From assembly GCF_900021155.1 (NCBI RefSeq), contig NZ_FCNT01000061.1:1-59707 (forward strand): DNA of 59,707 nucleotides, in the 5' to 3' direction. This document shows positions 16,452 to 24,930 of this stretch, piece by piece. The notes under the pieces are model-generated. The model worked only from the letters and a program-made list of their open reading frames with translations, made no database searches and was not told where the DNA came from. Source of the DNA: Alistipes sp. CHKCI003 (GTDB lineage: Bacteria > Bacteroidota > Bacteroidia > Bacteroidales > Rikenellaceae). The first letter of the stretch is position 1. The number at the start of each line of letters is the position of its first letter. Both the position numbers and the translations under genes were made by a program.

Positions 16452-18545
16452 ATGAAAAAATTTCTCAGATGGTTACCCGCTCTGCTGCTCTTTTCGGCAG
16501 TGAGCGTAGCTTGTTCGGACGATCCGGATAATCCTACTCCAGAGCCCGATCCCAACCCTACACCGGGGACGAAGGTTGAAGCCCAGACTACGGAGGGCGC
16601 CGACATTACTCTGGTAGCGACGTCTACGGATAAGATCGAGTGGCAGGTTACTCCGCATTCGGAGTGCTTGAGCTATCGTGTGGAATTCAAGATGCGTGCC
16701 CGTTTCGCCGAGGACTATCGTATGGCTTTGAGAACGGAGCCCGATATGTCCTACGAAGAATATACGAAGGTCCGTATGTTCGCAACGGACGGTACGGGTG
16801 CCGGTGCATGGAAGGGTGCGGTCGACGGTGTGGGCGAACCGCGCGATTTCTCTACGGACATGACGATCTTCCAAGGCGTCATGATTCCCGATGCCGAATA
16901 TCAGATCATGGTGTGGGGATGCCGGACCGACGACGGCAACAACCCGGCCGAGTATACGGAGATGACAGTAAAGACCAACTCGGCCGGCGAGCTGATCGGC
17001 AATCCGGAGGTAACCCTGTCGGTGATAACCAACACCCGTTATACGCAGGTTACTTACACGCCTAACGAAGACTGCGCCGGATTCTTCTGGTGGGAGCTGG
17101 CGCGAGCCGACTTCGACGAGTTCTTCGAAAGCGGAGGTACCGAAAAGGAATTTATGGATATCGCCTGCTCGTATGTGCTGGACTATGCTACGGAAAAGGT
17201 GGTAAATGTCCGCGACCTGCTGGCATGGGGAGATAAGGATACGCGGTCTACGGCAGTCGCTATCGCCATGGACGGCAACCTGACGCGCAACCCGACTATT
17301 TTCTATGCCCATTATGACCTGAAGGAACCCGATCCGAATGTGGCGCCAGCGAAATATTCGTGCGAATTCGTGAAGTGCTCGTCGATGATGCTGCGTTTCG
17401 ATGTTACGTTCGAGAGCGAAACTACGAAGTGGGTTTACTATTGCCTGAATCCGAGCGGCGGTCAGTTGCCCAACAACGAATACGATCTGGTGCTGAACGG
17501 CGGCTGGATGGTATCCAAAGACGATCCTTATCAGTGGCAGTATGTGGAACCCGATACCGATTACAGCATTTTCATAACTGCTACGAATACCGATGAGCAG
17601 GTATTGAAAATGGAGGAGCTCGGTCTCTGCCAAACCAAGCCGATCGGCACGTTCGACCAGCCGAAGGATCTGATGAAATGGGAGAAAGTCGATGGAAACG
17701 ATAAGACGAAGTTCCGCATCAACTTCTATCCGGACGAGGAGCAGATCGCCTGCTATTTCTTCATGACGCTCGAAAAAGGTATGTGCTATCCCGATCCGGT
17801 TACGGGCGGGATGACCGACATCGACCTGACGGATCCCGCCAACGTCGAGACGATGCGTATGTACATGATCCAGCATGCCAATATAAATACTCCGCTGGCC
17901 GGTAAGGCAGAGGCATACTTCACCTATACCGCATGCGAGCCGGATACGGACTATGTAACGTTCGTACTTGCCGAGACATGGGACGGCAACTTCGTGGATG
18001 TCCAGTATATGAATGTCAGAACCGCCCCCAACGATGGCGGTGAGGACCCGAAGGTAGAGTTCGGCGAGGATGCGGTGGATAAAGACAACATGAGGTGGAG
18101 CGTAGAGTTCATTCCCAACGAGGATGTATACTCGATGCGTTACTTGGTTTGCACCGAAGATGATGCTTCGGCGCGTATCGACGACCTCGAGTCGGCTACC
18201 GATGAGGAGAAACTGATGGCTTGGACCGAGTACGTTATGGGCGAAGCCGCTATGACGAACTACGGTGTAACCACGACTTCGGAAGGTAAGATTACGGACG
18301 ACATGCTGGCCCTCGCTATCGGTATCGGCAAGAATCACGAGACCGGCAAAGACGTGGTCAGCGATCTGGCCGTGATGCGTCTGAACTACGACACCATGGA
18401 ATCCGAGGTGCTCACGCTCGGGCAGGAGGCCCAGAAGGCGATCGCCAAAGCCGTTGCCGAGCGCTTCGAGGCTGAGAAAACCGCTCGTGTCGCTGCGAAG
18501 CCCCTGCCGGGTTACGGAGGTGCTCATGTGCGTATCCGCAACTAA
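16452..18545 (+). CDS. Large surface lipoprotein with repeated beta domains
   Basis: This 697-residue lipoprotein has lipobox SVAC21 followed by SDDPD, a Pro-rich linker (NPTPEPDPNPTPG), and then several fibronectin-III-like beta modules. Recurrent blocks of the type 'F.PNED...Y/F' at roughly 190, 320, 430 and 560 mark them. No catalytic motif is visible. It lies 39 bp after the third Omp28 gene and before a second, similar lipoprotein. It could be a surface binding protein, but no ligand can be inferred. A strong hairpin follows the stop codon. Confidence 0.7.
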   Translation: MKKFLRWLPALLLFSAVSVACSDDPDNPTPEPDPNPTPGTKVEAQTTEGADITLVATSTDKIEWQVTPHSECLSYRVEFKMRARFAEDYRMALRTEPDMSYEEYTKVRMFATDGTGAGAWKGAVDGVGEPRDFSTDMTIFQGVMIPDAEYQIMVWGCRTDDGNNPAEYTEMTVKTNSAGELIGNPEVTLSVITNTRYTQVTYTPNEDCAGFFWWELARADFDEFFESGGTEKEFMDIACSYVLDYATEKVVNVRDLLAWGDKDTRSTAVAIAMDGNLTRNPTIFYAHYDLKEPDPNVAPAKYSCEFVKCSSMMLRFDVTFESETTKWVYYCLNPSGGQLPNNEYDLVLNGGWMVSKDDPYQWQYVEPDTDYSIFITATNTDEQVLKMEELGLCQTKPIGTFDQPKDLMKWEKVDGNDKTKFRINFYPDEEQIACYFFMTLEKGMCYPDPVTGGMTDIDLTDPANVETMRMYMIQHANINTPLAGKAEAYFTYTACEPDTDYVTFVLAETWDGNFVDVQYMNVRTAPNDGGEDPKVEFGEDAVDKDNMRWSVEFIPNEDVYSMRYLVCTEDDASARIDDLESATDEEKLMAWTEYVMGEAAMTNYGVTTTSEGKITDDMLALAIGIGKNHETGKDVVSDLAVMRLNYDTMESEVLTLGQEAQKAIAKAVAERFEAEKTARVAAKPLPGYGGAHVRIRN

Positions 18546-18567
18546 GTGATCGATGACTTTTGTTTGG

Positions 18568-18610
18568 AAGAGACTTCTTCGCTCTGATCGCAGGGCGAGG
18601 AGTCTCTTCT
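18568..18610 (+). promoter_or_regulatory. Intra-operon hairpin without T-tract
   Basis: GAAGAGACT (18568-18576) pairs with AGTCTCTTC (18602-18610), and further G-C and G-U pairs extend into the loop. It is followed by TAAAAATGG, not by T's, so it is more likely an mRNA stability or processing element between the two lipoprotein genes than a full terminator. Confidence 0.55.
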
Positions 18611-18642
18611 AAAAATGGAATGAATTTAATATTTAGCGAATT

Positions 18643-20772
18643 ATGAAAAGTTATAAAATCTGGGCGTCGGTGCTTTCGCTCTGCGTAGGTCTTTTCGCGG
18701 CTTCGTGCAGCGACGACGGAACGGAAGAACCGCAGATCGTTACACCCGAGATTGCCATTTCCGAGGTCATTCCGGATGTGGAGAGCGTTACTTTCACGCT
18801 TACGACCAAGGATGCGACCGCTTATGAATACGGATGCGTTCCGACGAGCGAATTCGAGAGCGGCGCGATCGTCGAGATGACCCGCGAGGAGGGCGCTGCT
18901 CCCGCAGACCCGATCAAGATCGAGGGACTGACGGCTTCGACGGCCTATACGATCGTCGCACGGGCCTACAACGGCGAAGTGCGTTCGGAGACCGTGAACG
19001 AAGCCACCACGACGCTGGCCGCTGCGAGCGAAGCTCCGGTGCTGACCCTCTCGGAACCCGTCGTCGACGGACAGAGCGTAACGTTCAAGATCACCCATAC
19101 GGGCGATTGCGCGAGCTACAACTATGCAGTGTATGAAAAGAGCGCGGGTCTGCCCGAGAATTTCAAGACGGTAGCCGCCAAAGAAGAGGGCGTGGAAGTC
19201 GAGGTGAGAGGTCTGAAAGGCGAGACCGCCTATGTGATCGAAGCCTACGGTACGATCGGCGACATTACGGGCGAACACGTGAAGGACGAATTCACGACCG
19301 AGGCTCCGGCACTCGATGTGGCGATCTCGGAAGTTACCGCCAGAGACGCCCGCATCCGCACGACGATGGAGGAAGGCGTCTGCGCCTCCTACTACCTCGG
19401 CGGTTTCCCGATGTCGAACGCACTGACCAACGAGGAGATTCTCGAGATGATCGCGGCCGAAACGAGCGATATTCATCATACGAATGACATGGACGACCTC
19501 TTGTCCAACTTGCAGATCGACGGTCTGACGGGCGGACTCGAACCCGAGACGACTTATATAGTCTGGTGGATCGCCTGCGACGCAGATCCCGATAACGATA
19601 AGGAAGAGAGCGCGAAGCTCACCGCTTCGCAGATCCAGAAGACCTCGTTCACTACGAAGGAACTCGATCTGACCAGCACCGCTACGGTGGCCGTCTCGGT
19701 GGAGGCGATTTCCACGTCGACTGCGAGCGTGAAGTTCACGCCTTCGTCCGATGCCGTACAATACTATTATGTGGCGATTCCGACGGCCGACGTCGAGAAA
19801 TTGTACTTCAACGACAATTTGCTCGCGAACCATCTGATCCTGATGAAACCTGCGCAGACCGCTGAGCAAACCATCGCATTCAATTCGTTGAAATCCGAAA
19901 CGTCCTATACTTTCTGCGCGATCGCCGAGGATAAGGACGGTAAGTTCGGCGTGCCGGTCAAAGTCGTGGAATCGACCAAAGGATTCGAATTCGACAGTTC
20001 GGTGGTATTCGAGCTCAAACAGATGGAGCTGAAAAACGATCCGCAGGAGAACGCTCAGTTCTCTATCGAGGGGGATCTGACCGACGCGCAGGAGATCCGT
20101 TACATGAATATTACCCGCGCCGATTACAGCAGCCAGACTTATTTCGGCGGTAAGGACGAGAATGTGCTCAATGCGCTGCTTACAAACGGCTATCCCACAA
20201 TAGCGGTTCTTCCCGACGAGTTGACGCGAGGGCGTCTGGATAAATTCACGCAGCTGGATCCTGCGGAGGACTATTACTGCTTCGCCATCATTCTGGATAA
20301 AGAGGGTAAGTTCACTTCGATGCAGAAGGTGGCCTACAAGACGGCTTCGTACGATCAGGAGGGCACGGCGACCGCAACGTGGGAAATCAGCGAGGAGAAG
20401 CAGGCTGTCTACGGAGACAACAGGCTCATGGCAGCCACGGATTACAAGCTGAAGATCACGCCCAATGCGGATTGCGTCGAATCGTGGGTCTATATCGTCC
20501 ATAAGGAGGCCTACGAGGCGCAGCCGACCAAGGAGTTGATCCGTCAGGCCAAGACGCAGGATGCGGGTTGGCACAGCCAAGGCGCGACGCCGTGGATCAC
20601 GGAAACCAAGACTGTTTACGACAACTATATGCTGCTCGTGGTTTGCAAGGACAAGGATGGCAAATACAACGACATCCGGCGCGATGCAAAACCCATCGAG
20701 AACAAATATTCGAATTACGAGAAACCGGAAAACCCTGACGAGGGCGGAGGATCGCCCAAGGGGAACAACTGA
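18643..20772 (+). CDS. Large surface lipoprotein with fibronectin-III-like modules
   Basis: This 709-residue lipoprotein has lipobox AASC22 followed by SDDG, an acidic surface-export-like signal. The rest is a string of beta modules with motifs such as 'GLTASTAYTIVARAYNGE' and 'SLKSETSYTFCAIAEDKDGK', typical of fibronectin type III repeats. There are at least five units. It ends with a Gly/Asn tail. It resembles the preceding gene in plan but not closely in sequence. The likely role is surface binding or scaffolding, with no enzyme motif seen. Confidence 0.72.
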   Translation: MKSYKIWASVLSLCVGLFAASCSDDGTEEPQIVTPEIAISEVIPDVESVTFTLTTKDATAYEYGCVPTSEFESGAIVEMTREEGAAPADPIKIEGLTASTAYTIVARAYNGEVRSETVNEATTTLAAASEAPVLTLSEPVVDGQSVTFKITHTGDCASYNYAVYEKSAGLPENFKTVAAKEEGVEVEVRGLKGETAYVIEAYGTIGDITGEHVKDEFTTEAPALDVAISEVTARDARIRTTMEEGVCASYYLGGFPMSNALTNEEILEMIAAETSDIHHTNDMDDLLSNLQIDGLTGGLEPETTYIVWWIACDADPDNDKEESAKLTASQIQKTSFTTKELDLTSTATVAVSVEAISTSTASVKFTPSSDAVQYYYVAIPTADVEKLYFNDNLLANHLILMKPAQTAEQTIAFNSLKSETSYTFCAIAEDKDGKFGVPVKVVESTKGFEFDSSVVFELKQMELKNDPQENAQFSIEGDLTDAQEIRYMNITRADYSSQTYFGGKDENVLNALLTNGYPTIAVLPDELTRGRLDKFTQLDPAEDYYCFAIILDKEGKFTSMQKVAYKTASYDQEGTATATWEISEEKQAVYGDNRLMAATDYKLKITPNADCVESWVYIVHKEAYEAQPTKELIRQAKTQDAGWHSQGATPWITETKTVYDNYMLLVVCKDKDGKYNDIRRDAKPIENKYSNYEKPENPDEGGGSPKGNN

Positions 20773-20805
20773 TTTACATTCATTCAATAACCTATTAAAT
20801 TTTTT

Positions 20806-22644
20806 ATGAAGAAATTATTTTATATCCTCGCCTTCGCCCTTGCAACGACAGGTTTCGCGGCGTGCAGCGATGACGAGGGAACGGAGGGGGGAACCAGCAC
20901 CGAATCCGGCATCAACTCCAAGGATTTCGATGCGACGGTTGCCGTATCCGGCGATGGAGAGGTGAAGAATCTGACGTTCGATGCGAAGGGGACATGGTCG
21001 ATCGTGTCGGCCAAGACGTGGTGCTCTTTCGAACCGTCGAAAGGTTCGGCCGGCAAGAACACCATAACGCTCACGACCGATCCCAACGAGAGCGGCTCCG
21101 AACGGTCGGCGAAAATCACCATTACCGTAGAGGGCCATAAGCAGGAGGTGCTCTGCACGGTCGTGCAGAACGGTGAAACGCCCGAACCCTCGACGATGAA
21201 CGACTGGATACACGAGATGATGGGCGAGTATTATCTCTGGAATGAAGAGTACCGTCAGCTCGATATGGCACCGTACCTTGAGAACGAGACCATCGGATTC
21301 AGCGCTTTCCTCCAAGCGGGACTCGAAGGCGTGGATGCCATGGATCACATCAATATCGAGGACGGCGGCTGGGTTAAAAACAAGGAAACGGGCGCACTGG
21401 AGCGCGAGTTCTTCTCGAACGTGAAGCAGGTGAGCGGCGGTATTTCGTATGCTCCCGCCGCAATGCCGGAGACACGTGCTCAGATAACGGGTCTCGGATT
21501 CGTGCGGCTTATGCCCACCTACTTCACCGAGAATTCTCCCAAGAAAGTCGGCATCGGTGTCCTCGCCGTGTATCCCGATTCGCCGGCGGCAGAGGCCGGT
21601 ATCGGACGCGGTACGTATATCAACCGGATCAACGGTGCGACGATCACCGAATTAAACTATAAGTCGCTCGTGAAGCAGCTCAGCATTTCGAGCGGAACGG
21701 TGAGACTGGGGTTGGCCGAGATTTCCGTGGTGGACGGCCAACTGAGCATCAACGAGCAGGGTCCCACCGTCAATCTGACGGCTGCGGCTTACGAGGAGTC
21801 CGTATTCTACTATGCAGGTACGGGACAGTTGGAGGATGGCAGAACGATGGCCTATCTGACCTACGGACAGTTCGAAATGACGTACGATCAGGCGTTGCTG
21901 GATCTCTTCAAGGAATTCAAGCAGAAGAACGTAACGGAACTCGTGCTCGACCTCCGCTACAACGGCGGCGGACATGTGATGTCGAGTACGATGCTCGCGA
22001 CACTGATTGCCGGCGATAAGTACAAGGACCAGATCTACACCAAGATGGAGTATAACAGGGAGCGCACCGAAGCCGGAAAGGTCGGCGAATACCGCATCGG
22101 TAATTCGACCATTCCCGACGGCAACGGCGTTTACAGCCTGATCGTGGACGCTCTGCAATACTCGCTGAATCTCGATCATGTGTATGTGATCGGCACGTAC
22201 GACACGGCTTCGGCCAGTGAAATGATCATCAACGGTCTGCGCGGCTTAGGCATCGACGTGCGTCTGGTGGGGCAGCAAACCCACGGCAAGAACGTCGGCA
22301 TGGAGGTTTGGCAGCAGACTTCCGGTACGACCACCATCCAGTTCTCGCCGATTACGTTCCGTGCGTACAATGTGAAAGACGAGTGCGACTATGCGGACGG
22401 CTTCACGCCCGACTACATCTCGCCGAAGGAGAACGAGTATGCCGTCTTCCCGTTCGGCAGTGTCTATGAGACGGTCGCAGGTCCGGCTATGATTTGGATG
22501 ATAGAAAACCAGAAACCTTCCGCTTCGCAGGCTTCGATGCTTAGGGTAGCTCCGGGTGCGGGCTTGCGTTGCGGCGAGCCGATCGACCTTACGAAGAAGG
22601 CCAAGATGACGGATGCTCTGGTTCTCGGAGCCGAAAACGAGTAA
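20806..22644 (+). CDS. S41-family surface protease with BACON-like and PDZ domains
   Basis: This 612-residue lipoprotein has lipobox FAAC20 followed by SDDEG. A BACON-like beta domain covers about 40-125 (KGTWSIVSAKTWCSFEPSKG, then TVVQNG). Next come an S41 N-terminal helical part (NDWIHEMMGEYYLWNEEY), a PDZ segment at about 245-300 (IGVLAVYPDSPAAEAGI), and the S41 core with LVLDLRYNGGG, the nucleophile region TASASEM and THGKNVG in the place of the catalytic Lys. It closes the operon and could process the surface proteins encoded upstream. The start is 33 bp after the preceding stop. Confidence 0.88.
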   Translation: MKKLFYILAFALATTGFAACSDDEGTEGGTSTESGINSKDFDATVAVSGDGEVKNLTFDAKGTWSIVSAKTWCSFEPSKGSAGKNTITLTTDPNESGSERSAKITITVEGHKQEVLCTVVQNGETPEPSTMNDWIHEMMGEYYLWNEEYRQLDMAPYLENETIGFSAFLQAGLEGVDAMDHINIEDGGWVKNKETGALEREFFSNVKQVSGGISYAPAAMPETRAQITGLGFVRLMPTYFTENSPKKVGIGVLAVYPDSPAAEAGIGRGTYINRINGATITELNYKSLVKQLSISSGTVRLGLAEISVVDGQLSINEQGPTVNLTAAAYEESVFYYAGTGQLEDGRTMAYLTYGQFEMTYDQALLDLFKEFKQKNVTELVLDLRYNGGGHVMSSTMLATLIAGDKYKDQIYTKMEYNRERTEAGKVGEYRIGNSTIPDGNGVYSLIVDALQYSLNLDHVYVIGTYDTASASEMIINGLRGLGIDVRLVGQQTHGKNVGMEVWQQTSGTTTIQFSPITFRAYNVKDECDYADGFTPDYISPKENEYAVFPFGSVYETVAGPAMIWMIENQKPSASQASMLRVAPGAGLRCGEPIDLTKKAKMTDALVLGAENE

Positions 22645-22663
22645 TCGTTTCGTCCGGTGCAGT

Positions 22664-22699
22664 GAGGGCGGTGCAGCGAAAGGCACCGCTCTCTTTTTT
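22664..22699 (+). terminator. Intrinsic terminator of the TlpA/Omp28 operon
   Basis: The stem GAGGGCGGTGC / GCACCGCTCTC, with one G-U pair, is followed by seven T's. It lies 20 bp after the S41 stop codon. Confidence 0.9.
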
Positions 22700-23359
22700 A
22701 TGTTTCGGACAGTCCGTTCGCCGGCCCGGTCCGGATGGAGGGGCGGAGGGTCTAATCCTGCGGCTGTCCGGTTATGCTTGCACTGTGCGTGAGCTCCCGC
22801 TCCGGAGCGGAAAGGCCGGTTGCGGGCGGGCCCGGACGGCGGAACAGGTCGGGAAATCGCGTATACTATATGACATCCGTTTCCGTTATTCGTCGATATG
22901 ACCGGTAACTCAGATCCGCCGTCGTTCCCGGTTGCGGAGCTGCCCGGGGGTAAGACGATTCCGGGGAGGGCGGGAACGGGGACCGGCCGACCGGATGCGC
23001 GGCGGCCCGGAAGCCGGGCTGCCCCGGTCCGCTGCTGATTTTGCCGGATCCGGAGCGATGGCTCTTCGGGTGCGACATGTGCCCGCTGCGGCTGTCCGCA
23101 AGGGCGAACGGCCTTGTTTTTGTCGGTAGCATAAAGCCGAATGCTAACACGAAAAGATGATGAAAATGCGTCTTACACCGATTCTTCCGCCGGCAGCCGG
23201 ATCCGGTTGCCGGCTTCTTGCCGGTGTCGCCTTTCCGGCAATGTGTTTTGTGTCGTATCGACGAATGCCTGCTTCGCCGGACGTGCAGGGATCGTCTGCT
23301 GATAAGAAGGGCGTATGATTGGCGGAAAAGAGTCGCACGCGGGTGCCAAATGCCCCGGC
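22700..23359. other. Intergenic region before the recombinase
   Basis: About 660 GC-rich bp with no gene I can support. Short open frames exist on both strands but none has a recognisable domain, signal peptide or start context. No strong TAnnTTTG promoter for the recombinase was found here. Confidence 0.5.
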
Positions 23360-24673
23360 ATGAGTATCAAACCGATGCTCAATATCCGAAGCGGAACGGG
23401 CGACGGCCGTCATACGCTCGTCATCCAACTGATCCGGGAGCGACGCCGGGGTGTGATCTTCACTCCCTATCGGTTGCTGCCCGAGGAGTTCGACGCCGCG
23501 AGGCGAAAGGCCGTCGTAACATGCCGTCGCAAGACGCATCTGGCTTTCATCCGGGAGGTCAATCTGTTTTTGGAAAATCAGCGGCAGGAGCTCGGACGCA
23601 TCGTCTCCGAACTGGAACGCGAAGGGCGGCCGTTTACCGTGCATGACGTAACCTCGGCCTACCGCCAGCGGTACGACAACCGCTATGTGCACACCTTTTT
23701 CCGGCGCCAGATCGAGGACCTGCGCAAGGCGGGGGCGTTGGGAACCGCCAACAAATACAAGGCTACGCTGGTCGCTTTCGAGAAGTTCGCCGGTTTGCGG
23801 CGGGTCGATTTCGACAGCGTGGACGAAAACATGCTGCTCGATTTCGAGCGCTATCTCCGGCAGATACCCTTGTCGCCCAATACCGTGGCTTTTTATTTGA
23901 GTAATTTTCGGGCCGTGTACAACAAAGCGCAGAAGCGGGGTTATGTAACGCACGACAGATCGCCTTTCCGGGCTGTGCCGGTACATATCCAGAAGACGCG
24001 CAAACGGGCCGTCAGCGCCGAGGTCATCCGTCGGGTAGCCACGGCCGAGTTTCCCGATTCGGACAAGCTGAATCGTGCCCGCGATCTGTTCATGTTCAGT
24101 TTCTACACGCGGGGAATGTCATTCGTCGACATGGCCTATCTGCGGCAGGAGGACGTGCGGGACGGGTTCGTCCGTTACAGGCGCCGCAAGACCGGACAGG
24201 TGTATACGGTCAGGATCATCCCCGAGGTGCAGACGATTCTCGACCGTTATCGGGAGCAGTGTGCTCCATGGGCCCTGCCCGTACTGCTCGATTACGGGGA
24301 AGACGGCCTGTTGCATCCGCTCGTGTTCGAGGGCGCGACGTCCGACGAACGCCTCCGTTTCGAAACCAAACTCTATCTGCGCTATAAATACAGCCTTTCT
24401 CATTATCTGCGCTCCTTGCGGAGCATGCGCCGCCGGCTGGATCTGCCGGTCGGTCTCTCGTTCAACGTGGCGCGTCATAGCTGGGCGAGTCTGGCCCGCC
24501 GGCAGGGCGTGCCGGTTTCGATAATCAGCGTCGGGTTGGGACATACGTCCGAAAAGACGACGCAGATCTATCTGGACGAACTGGATAACAGTGCGGTCGA
24601 TGCCGCAAACGAGACGGTGGCGGGTTTGTTGAAAAAGAGCGGGACGCCTTGGGGAAAGAACCGGAAAAAATAG
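23360..24673 (+). CDS. Tyrosine recombinase (invertase type)
   Basis: This 437-residue phage-integrase-family recombinase has an N-terminal arm-binding-like segment (1-75), a SAM-like core-binding domain (about 105-205) and the catalytic domain. Catalytic residues are visible: Arg251 (FYTRGMS), Lys277 (RRKTGQ), Arg372 with His373 in NVARHSW (Asn in the place of the first His of HxxR), His395 (GLGH) and the nucleophile Tyr404 (QIYLD). This pattern is typical of Bacteroidetes recombinases that flip promoters of surface loci. It lies directly beside an 18-bp inverted-repeat pair. An alternative start at 23315 would add 15 residues without family similarity. Confidence 0.92.
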   Translation: MSIKPMLNIRSGTGDGRHTLVIQLIRERRRGVIFTPYRLLPEEFDAARRKAVVTCRRKTHLAFIREVNLFLENQRQELGRIVSELEREGRPFTVHDVTSAYRQRYDNRYVHTFFRRQIEDLRKAGALGTANKYKATLVAFEKFAGLRRVDFDSVDENMLLDFERYLRQIPLSPNTVAFYLSNFRAVYNKAQKRGYVTHDRSPFRAVPVHIQKTRKRAVSAEVIRRVATAEFPDSDKLNRARDLFMFSFYTRGMSFVDMAYLRQEDVRDGFVRYRRRKTGQVYTVRIIPEVQTILDRYREQCAPWALPVLLDYGEDGLLHPLVFEGATSDERLRFETKLYLRYKYSLSHYLRSLRSMRRRLDLPVGLSFNVARHSWASLARRQGVPVSIISVGLGHTSEKTTQIYLDELDNSAVDAANETVAGLLKKSGTPWGKNRKK

Positions 24674-24681
24674 TATATTTG
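24674..24681 (+). promoter_or_regulatory. Outward promoter just outside the left inverted repeat
   Basis: TATATTTG is an exact TAnnTTTG match, with TTG at 24649-24651 (22 bp away). It overlaps the end of the recombinase stop codon region and reads into the left repeat. In the present orientation it would make RNA antisense to the AraC gene; after inversion it would transcribe that gene. Confidence 0.5.
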
Positions 24682-24734
24682 TTGGCATAGGAGAACGCAT
24701 GTCTTCGGAAAAGAGCGCATGCGGCGAAATACGG

Positions 24735-24752
24735 TCTTTTCCTAAAAGACTG
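24735..24752 (+). repeat. Left 18-bp inverted repeat (IR-L)
   Basis: TCTTTTCCTAAAAGACTG is the exact reverse complement of 25959-25976. With the base before it, the site is internally symmetric (GTCTTTT-CCT-AAAAGAC, 24734-24750), as expected for paired recombinase binding arms. It is 61 bp after the recombinase stop codon. Confidence 0.9.
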
Positions 24753-24806
24753 TGGCGCCCGTTCGGGGTCCTGCCGAAGCTGTATTCGGACGTATCTTTA
24801 TCGGCA

Positions 24807-24814
24807 CAAAGATA
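24807..24814 (-). promoter_or_regulatory. Inward-facing promoter motif inside the invertible segment
   Basis: Minus-strand TATCTTTG is an exact -7 match, 55 bp inside the left repeat. A symmetric partner (TATCTTTA on the plus strand, 24793-24800) makes a small dyad. Now it points to the recombinase end; after inversion it would point to the fimbrial operon. No good -33 box is visible, so it may need an activator. Confidence 0.4.
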
Positions 24815-24839
24815 GGGATTATTTTACTATTAGGTTCTA

Positions 24840-24848
24840 CCCCCCCCC
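24840..24848. repeat. C9 homopolymer tract
   Basis: Nine C's lie about 26-34 bp upstream of the minus-strand TATCTTTG motif. Tracts of this length can slip during replication. Confidence 0.6.
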
Positions 24849-24892
24849 ATACCAAAATCAGCCGAACACCTATCTGTTTGTTGTCATTTTCG

Positions 24893-24930
24893 TACTCCTA
24901 ACCCTTTGCGGGTCAGGAGTATTTTGTTTT
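24893..24930 (+). terminator. Hairpin across the AraC stop codon
   Basis: TACTCCT-A-ACCC pairs with GGGT-C-AGGAGTA (one mismatch), followed on the plus strand by ATTTTGTTTT. As placed, it should stop plus-strand transcripts coming from the recombinase side before they run antisense through the AraC gene. For the AraC transcript it forms a 3' hairpin without a U-tract. Confidence 0.65.

Noticed and set aside
22860..23150. Short frames on both strands before the recombinase
   Set aside because: Arg/Pro-rich, mutually overlapping and without start context.
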